DNA of 21,693 bases. It comes from VRUE01 sp035712345 (GTDB taxonomy: Bacteria > Actinomycetota > Thermoleophilia > Solirubrobacterales > 70-9). Below the pieces are notes generated by a model. The model was not told where the DNA came from, did no database searches, and was given only the letters and a program-made list of their open reading frames with translations. The DNA is taken from positions 1 through 21,693 of the forward strand of contig DASTAY010000020.1 of the NCBI GenBank assembly GCA_035712345.1, read 5' to 3'. Made by a program: the position numbers and the translations under genes. Position 1 is the first letter of the stretch. Each line of letters begins with the position of its first letter. This document shows positions 1 to 6,344 of this stretch, one piece after another.

Positions 1-1034
1 AGCGGGACCGCCTGCTGCGCCTCGAGGGGCACCTGCACGACCACGTGATCGGCCAGGACGACGCGGTGTCGGCGGTGGCCGAGGCGGTCCGTCGCTCGCG
101 GGCCGGGCTCGGCGACCCGGACCGGCCGGTGGGCAGCTTCCTGTTCCTCGGGCCGACCGGTGTCGGCAAGACCGAGCTGGCGCGTTCGCTGGCCGAGGCG
201 CTGTTCGGCGACAGTGACCGGATGGTGCGGCTGGACATGAGCGAGTTCCAGGAGCGGCACACCGTGTCGCGGCTGGTCGGTGCTCCTCCCGGCTACGTCG
301 GCTACGACGAGGCCGGGCAGCTGACCGAGGCGGTGCGGCGGCGGCCGTACAGTGTGGTGCTGCTGGACGAGATCGAGAAGGCCCACCCGGACGTCTTCAA
401 CATCCTCCTGCAGATCCTCGAGGACGGCAGGCTCACCGACGCCCAGGGGCGCACGGTCGACTTCCGCAACTCGATCGTGATCATGACCTCGAACATCGGC
501 GCCTCGGAGATCGCAAAGAACACCTCGATCGGCTTCACCGTCGCCGACGAGACCGGCATGTCCTATGGCGACATGAAAAACCGCATCATGGGAGACCTCA
601 AAAAAGTCTTCCGGCCCGAGTTCCTCAACCGGATCGACGAGGTGATCGTCTTCCACAAGCTCGCCAAGGAGGAGGTCAAGGAGATCGTCGACCTGATGAT
701 CAACCGCGTCCGCGTCCAGGTGGCCGAGCACGAGCTGCAGCTGGAGCTGAGCGAGGAGTCCAAGGACCTGCTGGTCGACAAAGGCTGGGACCCCTCGATG
801 GGCGCCCGCCCGCTGCGCCGCGCGATCCAGCGCTACATCGAGGACCCGCTGGCCGACGAGGTGCTGCGCCAGGGCGAGATGGTCCCCGGCTCGACCGTGC
901 TGGTCGAGCGCGACGTCGCCGGCGATGAGGACGACAAGCCGCTGAAGCTGACGATCGTCGCGCCGAAGAAAGCGGCGAAGAAGGCAAAACCAGAGCCCGA
1001 ACCAGAGAAGGTCGGCGACAGCTCGACCAAATGA
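1..1034 (+). CDS. clpC: ATP-dependent Clp protease ATP-binding subunit ClpC (5'-truncated)
   Basis: This is the C-terminal part of the AAA+ unfoldase that feeds proteins to the ClpP peptidase in the cytoplasm. The reading frame is open from base 3 and the 5' part lies outside the window. The visible part is the second AAA+ module: VIGQDDAV at its start, Walker A GPTGVGKTEL, Walker B VVLLDEIEKAH, the sensor-1 segment IVIMTSNIGA, an IGF tripeptide that fits the ClpP-docking loop, and FRPEFLNRIDE followed by the GARPLRRAIQR small domain. The IGF loop and the DET..DMK spacing favour ClpC over ClpB. The C-terminus is a Lys/Pro/Glu-rich tail of about 25 residues. Its TGA overlaps the ATG of the next gene (ATGA), so the two are probably translated in a coupled way. 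Confidence 0.95.
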   Translation, partial: RDRLLRLEGHLHDHVIGQDDAVSAVAEAVRRSRAGLGDPDRPVGSFLFLGPTGVGKTELARSLAEALFGDSDRMVRLDMSEFQERHTVSRLVGAPPGYVGYDEAGQLTEAVRRRPYSVVLLDEIEKAHPDVFNILLQILEDGRLTDAQGRTVDFRNSIVIMTSNIGASEIAKNTSIGFTVADETGMSYGDMKNRIMGDLKKVFRPEFLNRIDEVIVFHKLAKEEVKEIVDLMINRVRVQVAEHELQLELSEESKDLLVDKGWDPSMGARPLRRAIQRYIEDPLADEVLRQGEMVPGSTVLVERDVAGDEDDKPLKLTIVAPKKAAKKAKPEPEPEKVGDSSTK

Positions 1035-2161
1035 GGCCGCCGGGCCGGGTTGCGGTCGGCACCTGGAGCGGCGGGCGGTTCATCCGCTACGGCGAGGTCC
1101 TGGAGGAGGAGCGGCTGGAGGCGTTGCTGCGGCCCGGCGAGGGCATCGACACCGTGCTCACCGCCGATACCTACGGTCAGGGCGAGGCGGACCGGATCCT
1201 CGGGCGGGCGATCGAGGGCCTGCCCCGCGACGAGCTCTCGTTGGTCGGCGCCGTCGGCCATGACTTTTACGAGGGCGAGCGCGACGGGCCGCGCGGCTTT
1301 CCGCGTTTCACCGACCCGCGCCTGCGCGGGCCCGGCGACTACGCCGGCTACCTGCGGATGGCGACCGAGCGCAGCCTCGAACGGCTCGGCGCCGATCGGT
1401 TCGACCTGCTGCTGCTGCACAACCCCGATCGCGTCGGTTACTCGAGCGAGGCGGTCTGGGACGGGATGGCGGCCCTGCGCGAGGCCGGCCTGGTCGGGCA
1501 GATCGGCGTCGCGCCCGGCCCCGCCAACGGCTTCACGCTCGACCTGATCTCCTGCATCGAGCGCTTCGGCGAGCGGATCGACTGGGCGATGATCATCCTC
1601 AACCCGTTCGAGCCCTGGCCGGGCGAGCTCTGCCTCGCTGCGGCGGCCCGCAACGACGTCGAGGTGATCACCCGCGTGGTCGACTACGGCGGCCTCTTCT
1701 GGGGCGATCTGCGGCCGGGGATGGAACTGGCCCAGGGCGACCACCGCGCCTTCCGCCCAGATGGCTGGATCGAGGCCGGCTTGGAGAAGCTCGAGCGGGT
1801 CGTCCCCTTCGGCGAGAAGGCCGGCCTGACGACGATCCAGCTCGCCTGTCAGTGGAACCTCTCCCATCCCGCGGTCGAGTGCGTCGTGCCGACGCTGATC
1901 CAGGAGGCGGGAGAGGAGGCCCGGCCGGTCGAGGAGAAGCGGGCCGAGCTGGCGGCGTTGCCCGCCGAGCGGCGCCTGAGCGAGGCGGACGTCGCCGCGA
2001 TCCGCGCGATCGGCGACAACACCGGCTGCATGGCGTTGAAGGGCGCCAACCCGGCGCACGAGGGCGAGGAGCGCCCCGATCGCTGGCCGCTGAGCGGCGA
2101 GCTGGCAGCCGTCGGCGAGCGCTGGGGCATCGACCCCGATCGCGACCTGACCGCCGCATAG
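1031..2161 (+). CDS. Aldo/keto reductase-fold protein with altered catalytic residues
   Basis: A 376-residue protein of the aldo/keto reductase superfamily, whose members are normally NADPH-dependent carbonyl reductases with a TIM-barrel fold. Family landmarks are the segment TADTYGQGEADRILGRAI (about residues 44-61), RSLERLG..RFDLLLLHNP (114-132) with the active-site His at 130, and VGQIGV (155-160). The usual tetrad is Asp-Tyr-Lys-His. Tyr48 and His130 are present, but the Asp position five residues before the Tyr appears to be Leu43 and the Lys position in the 70-76 strand appears to be Ala74. The protein may therefore not be a standard reductase. The ATG overlaps the clpC stop codon. A DHA2 efflux pump begins 10 bases after its stop, which suggests one transcript. 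The substrate is not known. Confidence 0.8.
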   Translation: MRPPGRVAVGTWSGGRFIRYGEVLEEERLEALLRPGEGIDTVLTADTYGQGEADRILGRAIEGLPRDELSLVGAVGHDFYEGERDGPRGFPRFTDPRLRGPGDYAGYLRMATERSLERLGADRFDLLLLHNPDRVGYSSEAVWDGMAALREAGLVGQIGVAPGPANGFTLDLISCIERFGERIDWAMIILNPFEPWPGELCLAAAARNDVEVITRVVDYGGLFWGDLRPGMELAQGDHRAFRPDGWIEAGLEKLERVVPFGEKAGLTTIQLACQWNLSHPAVECVVPTLIQEAGEEARPVEEKRAELAALPAERRLSEADVAAIRAIGDNTGCMALKGANPAHEGEERPDRWPLSGELAAVGERWGIDPDRDLTAA

Positions 2162-2171
2162 CCTGCCGGGC

Positions 2172-3563
2172 ATGTCGCGTCCCTGGTGGACCCTGGTAGG
2201 CGCCTGCTGCGGGCTCTTCCTGCTGATGCTCGACTCGACCGTCGTCGCGCTCGCCCTGCCCAGCATCCGCCACGACGTAGGCGCGAGCGCCGAGGGCCTG
2301 CAGTGGATGATGAACGGCTACCTGCTGGCGATCACGGCGCTGGTCGTCACCGCCGGGCGGCTCGGCGACCAGTTCGGCCGCAAGCGGCTGTTCCTCGTCG
2401 GTATGGTCCTCTTCGCCCTCGGCTCGGTCCTCTCCGGCGCGGCGGGGGGCCAGTCGACGCTGATCCTCGGCCGCCTGCTGCAGGGCGCCGGGGCGGCGCC
2501 GATGCTGCCGCTCTCGCTGGCGATCGTCTGCAACGTCTTCCCCGCCGACCAGCGGGCCCGTGCGCTCGGCATCTGGGCGGCGATCTCGGCGATCGGGCTC
2601 GGCATCGGGCCGCTCGCCGGCGGCGCGCTGGTCGACCTCGACTGGCGCCTGATCTTCTGGATGAACCTGCCGATCTCGCTGCTCGGCACGGCGATCGTGT
2701 GGATCGCCGCGCCCGAGTCCACCGACCCCGGCTCGGCGCGCAGGATCGACCTGCCCGGCCTGATGACGCTCGCCGTCGGCCTCACCGCGATCGTCCTCGC
2801 CCTGGTCCAGGCGCGCGCCTGGAGTGGCGCTGCGATCGCCGTCCTGGCGGTGCTCGCCGTGGCGTCGCTCTACGCTTTCTGGCGGATCGAGCACCGGGTC
2901 GCCGACCCGATCGTCGACTTCGCGCTCTTTCGCAACCGCCCCTACTTCGGCGCCAGCGCCGCCGCCTTCTGCCTCGTCGGGGCCTACTGGGCGGTGATGT
3001 TCTTCCAACCGCAGTACCTGCAGGACGTGCGCGGCCACTCGGCCGTCCTCAGCGGGCTGATGATCCTGCCGATCACCGCGCCGATGATCTTCGTCTCGCC
3101 CTTCTCCGGCCGTCTGATCGCCCGCTTCGGCTCCCGCCGGCTGATGACCGCAGGGATGGCCCTCGGCGCGCTCGGCTTGCTCGCCCTGACCCAGATCGGG
3201 CCGCACAGCTCCTACGCGCTGCTGCTGGCCGGCTATCTTCCGTTCGGGATCGCGCTGGGGCTCGTCTATGCGCCGATGTCGACCGCGGCGATGGCGGCGA
3301 TGCCGGCCGAGAAGGTGGGCATCGCCTCCGGCGTGCTGGCGATGGACCGGGTGATGGCGGGCACGATCGCTCTCGCCGTCGTCGGCGCGGTCTTCCACGC
3401 CCTGCTCGGGGGCGACGGCTTCGCCGGCGCGGTCGGCGGCTCGACCTGGGTCCTCGTCGGCCTGGTCGCGGTAGGAGCGGTCCTCACCTGGACGTTCGTA
3501 CGAGACGCGAGCCGGTCGATACCCGAGCCCCATGCCCGGCAGCGGCACTTCCATCTCCACTGA
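2172..3563 (+). CDS. MFS transporter, DHA2 (EmrB/QacA-like) drug:H+ antiporter family
   Basis: A 463-residue integral membrane protein with about 14 hydrophobic segments, the number typical of DHA2 exporters. These use the proton gradient to expel drugs, dyes or metabolites from the cytoplasm. Seen directly: the antiporter motif LDSTVVALALPSI in TM1 (about residues 20-32), the motif-A loop GRLGDQFGRKRLF between TM2 and TM3 (about 62-74), and a glycine/proline-rich stretch ISAIGLGIGPLAGG in TM5. The length is at the short end for the family. The start ATG lies 10 bases after the preceding stop, with no strong Shine-Dalgarno sequence, so expression probably depends on the clpC / reductase-like transcript. 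The substrate cannot be told from sequence. Confidence 0.9.
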   Translation: MSRPWWTLVGACCGLFLLMLDSTVVALALPSIRHDVGASAEGLQWMMNGYLLAITALVVTAGRLGDQFGRKRLFLVGMVLFALGSVLSGAAGGQSTLILGRLLQGAGAAPMLPLSLAIVCNVFPADQRARALGIWAAISAIGLGIGPLAGGALVDLDWRLIFWMNLPISLLGTAIVWIAAPESTDPGSARRIDLPGLMTLAVGLTAIVLALVQARAWSGAAIAVLAVLAVASLYAFWRIEHRVADPIVDFALFRNRPYFGASAAAFCLVGAYWAVMFFQPQYLQDVRGHSAVLSGLMILPITAPMIFVSPFSGRLIARFGSRRLMTAGMALGALGLLALTQIGPHSSYALLLAGYLPFGIALGLVYAPMSTAAMAAMPAEKVGIASGVLAMDRVMAGTIALAVVGAVFHALLGGDGFAGAVGGSTWVLVGLVAVGAVLTWTFVRDASRSIPEPHARQRHFHLH

Positions 3564-3578
3564 AAGCCGGTCCTTGCG

Positions 3579-3631
3579 TGACCAAACCGCTTGACAACGT
3601 CTGTTCCGACCTTTCCACTCGGGATTGGTCA
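3579..3631 (+). promoter_or_regulatory. Candidate disA promoter with flanking inverted repeat
   Basis: The 106-base gap between the efflux pump and disA holds a perfect -35-like TTGACA at 3591-3596. A poor -10 (TCCACT, 3614-3619) follows at 17-base spacing. The pair is flanked by a perfect 7-base inverted repeat, TGACCAA at 3579-3585 and TTGGTCA at 3625-3631, which could be an operator. A smaller inverted repeat (ATTCC/GGAAT) lies further towards disA. The promoter call is inference from motif and position only. Confidence 0.4.
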
Positions 3632-3669
3632 GACCGCATTCCAGAGCGGAATTTGCCATCCTAGACTAG

Positions 3670-4782
3670 ATGTCTTCGCCGCCAGGGGATGAGCTTCACG
3701 AGTTGGCTGAACGGCAGGATCCTCGGCTTCTGCGGGCGCTCGACGTCGTTGCCCCCGGGGCCGCGCTGCGCGAGGGCCTCGACAACATCGTCCACGCCAG
3801 CACCGGCGGCCTGATCGTCGTCGGCGACCCCGGCGACATCTCGCACCTGCTCTCCGGCGGGATCAAGCTCGACATCGACTACACGCCGGCGATGCTCTAC
3901 CAGGTGGCGAAGATGGACGGGGCGATAGTGCTCAACGCCGAGGCGACCAAGATCGTCTGGGCAAACGTCCAGCTAATGCCCGACCCGACGATCCTCTCCT
4001 CGGAGACCGGCACCCGCCACCGGACCGCCGAGCGCGTCTCCAAACAGACCAGCGCTCTGGTCGTCGCGATCTCCCAGCGCCGCGACGTCGTCTCGCTCTA
4101 CGTCGAGGGCACCAAGTACATCCTGCAGGAGATCCCCGCGGTGCTGGCCAAGGCCAACCAGGGCCTGGCGACGCTGGAGAAGTACCGCGAGCGGCTCGAA
4201 CACGTCTCCAACCGGCTCACCGTGCTCGAGTTCGAGGGCGGCGGCGTCCTCTACGACGCGCTCACCGCGCTGCAGCGGGCCGAGCTGACGACCCGGATGG
4301 CGGTCGAGGTCGAGCGTTACATCGTCGAGCTCGGCACCGAGGGCCGGTTGATCGAGATGCAGCTCGAGGAGACGATGGTCGGCGTCGCCGCCGAAAAGAC
4401 CGCCTTGATCCGCGACTACTCGGTCGAAGACTCCGAGCAGAACCTGGCGACCGTCCTGCAGTCGCTGGCCCGGCTGCCGCATGAGGACGTGCTCGACTTC
4501 GGCCGCCTCGCCGAGCTGCTCGGCTACGACCGCAAGCTCAACACGCTCGACTTCCCCGTCGCGCCGCGCGGCTACCGGATCATGGGGCGCATCCCCCGCA
4601 TTCCCAAGCTCGTCGTGCAGAAGATCGTCCAGGAGCTCGGCGGCCTGGAGGAGGTCCTGGCGGCCTCCGACGCCGACCTGGAAGCGGTCGAAGACGTGGG
4701 CCAGACGAGGGCCAAGGACATCCGCGAGGGCCTGCGCAGGCTCCAGGAGGTCGATCTGGTCGACAGGTACTTACAGAGTTGA
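3670..4782 (+). CDS. disA: DNA integrity scanning protein DisA, diadenylate cyclase
   Basis: A 370-residue protein that condenses two ATP into the second messenger cyclic di-AMP and, in studied bacteria, slows or stops synthesis when it meets branched DNA. The N-terminal DAC domain carries the DGA motif (residues 83-85) and the GTRHRTAER motif (114-122) that bind and join ATP. A long helical linker follows (about 150-310). The C-terminal part is a helix-hairpin-helix DNA-binding domain (about 315-370, with VEDVGQTRAKDIREGLRR). The length is close to the family norm. The ATG at 3670 follows a CTAGACTAG sequence with no clear Shine-Dalgarno. The stop overlaps a possible TTG start of carD. The disA-carD-ispD order is well conserved in actinobacteria; radA, often adjacent, is not between clpC and disA here. 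Confidence 0.96.
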   Translation: MSSPPGDELHELAERQDPRLLRALDVVAPGAALREGLDNIVHASTGGLIVVGDPGDISHLLSGGIKLDIDYTPAMLYQVAKMDGAIVLNAEATKIVWANVQLMPDPTILSSETGTRHRTAERVSKQTSALVVAISQRRDVVSLYVEGTKYILQEIPAVLAKANQGLATLEKYRERLEHVSNRLTVLEFEGGGVLYDALTALQRAELTTRMAVEVERYIVELGTEGRLIEMQLEETMVGVAAEKTALIRDYSVEDSEQNLATVLQSLARLPHEDVLDFGRLAELLGYDRKLNTLDFPVAPRGYRIMGRIPRIPKLVVQKIVQELGGLEEVLAASDADLEAVEDVGQTRAKDIREGLRRLQEVDLVDRYLQS

Positions 4783-5381
4783 CGGCCACGGAGGCCGTCG
4801 CAAATCGAAAGGAGCAAGCGATTCCCCAGCTAGAGGAGACCACCGAGGTAAGCGTCGAGGAGCTCGAGGTCGAGTACGTCTGCGATTTCGAGGAGGGCGA
4901 CAAGGTCGTCTACCCGCACCACGGCGCCGGCCTGGTGATGAAGAAAGAAACGCGGGAGCTGATGGGCGAGGAGCGCGAATACCTCACGATCAAGATCCTG
5001 CACAACGAACTCACCGTGATGGTTCCCTGCGAAAACGCCGGCAAGGCGGGGCTGCGGCGCGTCATCGACGAGGTCGAAATCAAAAAGGTCACATCGGTCC
5101 TCACCGATGAGGTGTCGGAGATGCCGAAGAACTGGAACCGGCGCTTCAAGTACAACCGCGAGAAGATCAAGACCGGCGACGTGTTCGAGCTCGCCGAGGT
5201 CGTCCGCAACCTGGCGATTCGCGAGATGGAGAAGGGCCTCTCCACCGGCGAGAAGCAGATGTACACGCGGGCGAAGAAGATCCTCGCCTCGGAGTTCATG
5301 TACGCGCTCGACAAGGACGAGGAGGGCGCGGAGGAGTATCTGGACGGGCTGCTGGAGGAGCGCTTCGCCGCCACCGCCTAG
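4779..5381 (+). CDS. carD: CarD-family RNA polymerase-binding transcriptional regulator
   Basis: CarD binds the RNA polymerase beta subunit and stabilises open promoter complexes, especially at rRNA and ribosomal-protein promoters. The Tudor-like polymerase-binding domain begins at FEEGDKVVYPHHGAG (residues 37-51) and runs to about 95. The helical DNA-binding domain follows, with MPKNWNRRFK at 115-124. Trp119 matches the tryptophan that wedges into the minor groove in mycobacterial CarD. The 200-residue reading from TTG 4779 has an acidic N-terminal extension of about 35 residues beyond the domain. A strong Shine-Dalgarno, AAAGGAG at 4808-4814, sits 6 bases before an in-frame ATT at 4821, so the true start may be that rare codon. 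No ATG or GTG start lies before the domain. The identity is secure; the start is not. Confidence 0.93.
   Translation: MTATEAVANRKEQAIPQLEETTEVSVEELEVEYVCDFEEGDKVVYPHHGAGLVMKKETRELMGEEREYLTIKILHNELTVMVPCENAGKAGLRRVIDEVEIKKVTSVLTDEVSEMPKNWNRRFKYNREKIKTGDVFELAEVVRNLAIREMEKGLSTGEKQMYTRAKKILASEFMYALDKDEEGAEEYLDGLLEERFAATA
4808..4823 (+). promoter_or_regulatory. Strong ribosome-binding site ahead of an ATT codon in carD
   Basis: AAAGGAG at 4808-4814, then a 6-base spacer, then an in-frame ATT at 4821-4823. It lies 42 bases inside the longest open reading, whose TTG start has no comparable Shine-Dalgarno. It suggests ATT initiation, which is known for infC but is rare. Confidence 0.45.
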
Positions 5382-5402
5382 CCGCAGGCGCGGGGTTCCC
5401 CG

Positions 5403-6206
5403 ATGAGCTCTCGCGCAGCATCCGTCACCGCGGTCATCGCGGCTGCCGGCTCCGGGGAGAGGCTCGGGGCCGGCGGCCCGAAGGCCTTCGTCCGCTTGGC
5501 CGGCCGGCCGCTGGTCGAGTGGTCGATCGCCGCCATGCGGGCCGCGCCGAGCGTGCGCTCGATCGTCGTCGCCTGCCCGCCCGAGGTCCTGGCGGGGTCG
5601 TCGAGCAGTTACCCGGACGTTGGCAAGGTAGGTCCGGATAGCGACTCGATGACCTTCGTCGCAGGTGGGGCGACGCGGGCCGAGTCGGTATCGAACGCGC
5701 TTCAGGTCGTGGAGACGGAGCTCGTCGCGATCCACGATGCCGCGCGGCCACTGGCGACGCCTGAACTGGTCGAGGGCGTAATCGCGACCCTGCTCGCCGC
5801 CCCCGACGCCGCCGGCGCCATCGCCGCGGTCCCCGTGACCGACACCATCAAGCGCGCCGCGCCCAAGGTCCCCGAGGCCCGATTGCAGCCCTTTCCGCAC
5901 GACGGGGGGGCGAAGGCTGCAATATCGATCGCGGGAACGGTCGATCGCGGCGAGCTGTGGGCGGCGCAGACGCCGCAGGTATTCAGAGTCGACGCGCTGC
6001 GGCGAGCGCTCGAGGCCGATCCAAGCCAGCTCCAAAGCGCGACCGACGAGGCGATGATCGTCGAGGGAACCGGGGGCACGGTGCTGATCCATCCCGCCTC
6101 GTCCGAGAACCTCAAGGTGACGACCCCGCTCGACTTGCGCGTGGCGGAGCTGCTGCTGTCGAAGGACCGCCCAGGCCCGAACGATCAACAGCAATCGTCC
6201 CAATAA
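5403..6206 (+). CDS. ispD: 2-C-methyl-D-erythritol 4-phosphate cytidylyltransferase (IspD)
   Basis: Third enzyme of the MEP isoprenoid pathway: it joins CTP and methylerythritol 4-phosphate to give CDP-methylerythritol and pyrophosphate. Seen directly: the CTP-binding glycine-rich start IAAAGSGERLG with PK at 26-27, GGATRAESV (88-96), HDAARPL (111-117), DTIKR (147-151), AAQTPQ (187-192), TDEA (214-217) and NLKVTTPLDL (236-245). At 267 residues it is longer than the usual roughly 230. Most of the surplus is a loop at about 153-178, between DTIKR and TVDRGELW, whose DNA holds a perfect 9-base inverted repeat, plus a Ser/Gln-rich tail. It starts 21 bases after carD and is probably in the same operon. 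The partner enzyme IspF is encoded 3.5 kb downstream, separated by unrelated genes. Confidence 0.96.
   Translation: MSSRAASVTAVIAAAGSGERLGAGGPKAFVRLAGRPLVEWSIAAMRAAPSVRSIVVACPPEVLAGSSSSYPDVGKVGPDSDSMTFVAGGATRAESVSNALQVVETELVAIHDAARPLATPELVEGVIATLLAAPDAAGAIAAVPVTDTIKRAAPKVPEARLQPFPHDGGAKAAISIAGTVDRGELWAAQTPQVFRVDALRRALEADPSQLQSATDEAMIVEGTGGTVLIHPASSENLKVTTPLDLRVAELLLSKDRPGPNDQQQSSQ
5882..5923. repeat. Inverted repeat (hairpin) within an extra loop of ispD
   Basis: ATTGCAGCC at 5882-5890 is matched perfectly by GGCTGCAAT at 5915-5923, with a 24-base loop that contains a run of seven G. It lies in the part of ispD coding for residues that most family members lack (about 153-178) and keeps the frame open, as an in-frame palindromic insertion would. 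Confidence 0.55.
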
Positions 6207-6270
6207 AGGTATGGACTGGTACCAAAGATTCAGTAGAGCTGGTGACGTCGATTCCAACAGGCATTGACGC

Positions 6271-6316
6271 GGTTGGGCACCGGTGATTTCTTCCTCGCTG
6301 AGGAGAGGCGGAAACC
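6271..6316 (+). other. Possible structured leader of the secreted-protein gene
   Basis: The 134-base gap between ispD and the next gene can fold. TTCCTC-GCT-GAGGAG forms a hairpin at 6291-6305 (outermost pair a wobble). TTTC (6287-6290) can pair with GAAA (6311-6314), or alternatively GGTT (6271-6274) with AACC (6313-6316). CACCGGTG at 6278-6285 is a perfect palindrome. No known riboswitch consensus was matched with any confidence, so this is only a candidate structured RNA or operator. Confidence 0.25.
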
Positions 6317-6317
6317 C

Positions 6318-6344
6318 ATGGAACAGGAGCTACGAAAAAGATGA
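6318..6344 (+). CDS. Candidate 8-codon upstream ORF (leader peptide)
   Basis: An ATG at 6318 opens a tiny frame coding for MEQELRKR. Its TGA (6342-6344) overlaps the ATG of the secreted-protein gene (ATGA). Purines (GAGGAGAGGCGG) lie upstream, but the spacing to this ATG is long. The mini-ORF also contains the AGGAG that probably serves the main gene. Such a layout could couple translation of the two, but a chance origin is quite possible for so short a frame. Confidence 0.25.
   Translation: MEQELRKR

Noticed and set aside
833..2266. Minus-strand open frame of 477 codons opposite clpC, the reductase-like gene and the pump start
   Set aside because: Antisense shadow of high-GC codons: its composition is Arg/Ala/Gly/Asp-rich without domains, and it lies over three well-supported genes.
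1668..3659. Minus-strand open frame of 663 codons opposite the efflux pump
   Set aside because: Very long but extremely Arg/Asp/Gly-rich, with no recognisable motif. It is explained by the strong third-position GC bias of the transporter gene.
3662..3667. TAGACT as the -10 of disA
   Set aside because: It ends 2 bases before the ATG, so transcription would start inside the gene.
5613..5637. CCGGAC/GTCCGG hairpin in ispD
   Set aside because: Only 6 base pairs, common by chance in DNA of this GC content; unlike the 9-base repeat it is not tied to a clear extra loop.
6241..6340. c-di-AMP (ydaO) or c-di-GMP riboswitch before the secreted-protein gene
   Set aside because: The pieces GGTTGGGCACCGGTGA and GGCGGAAACCC are suggestive, but the conserved cores and overall architecture could not be matched by eye.
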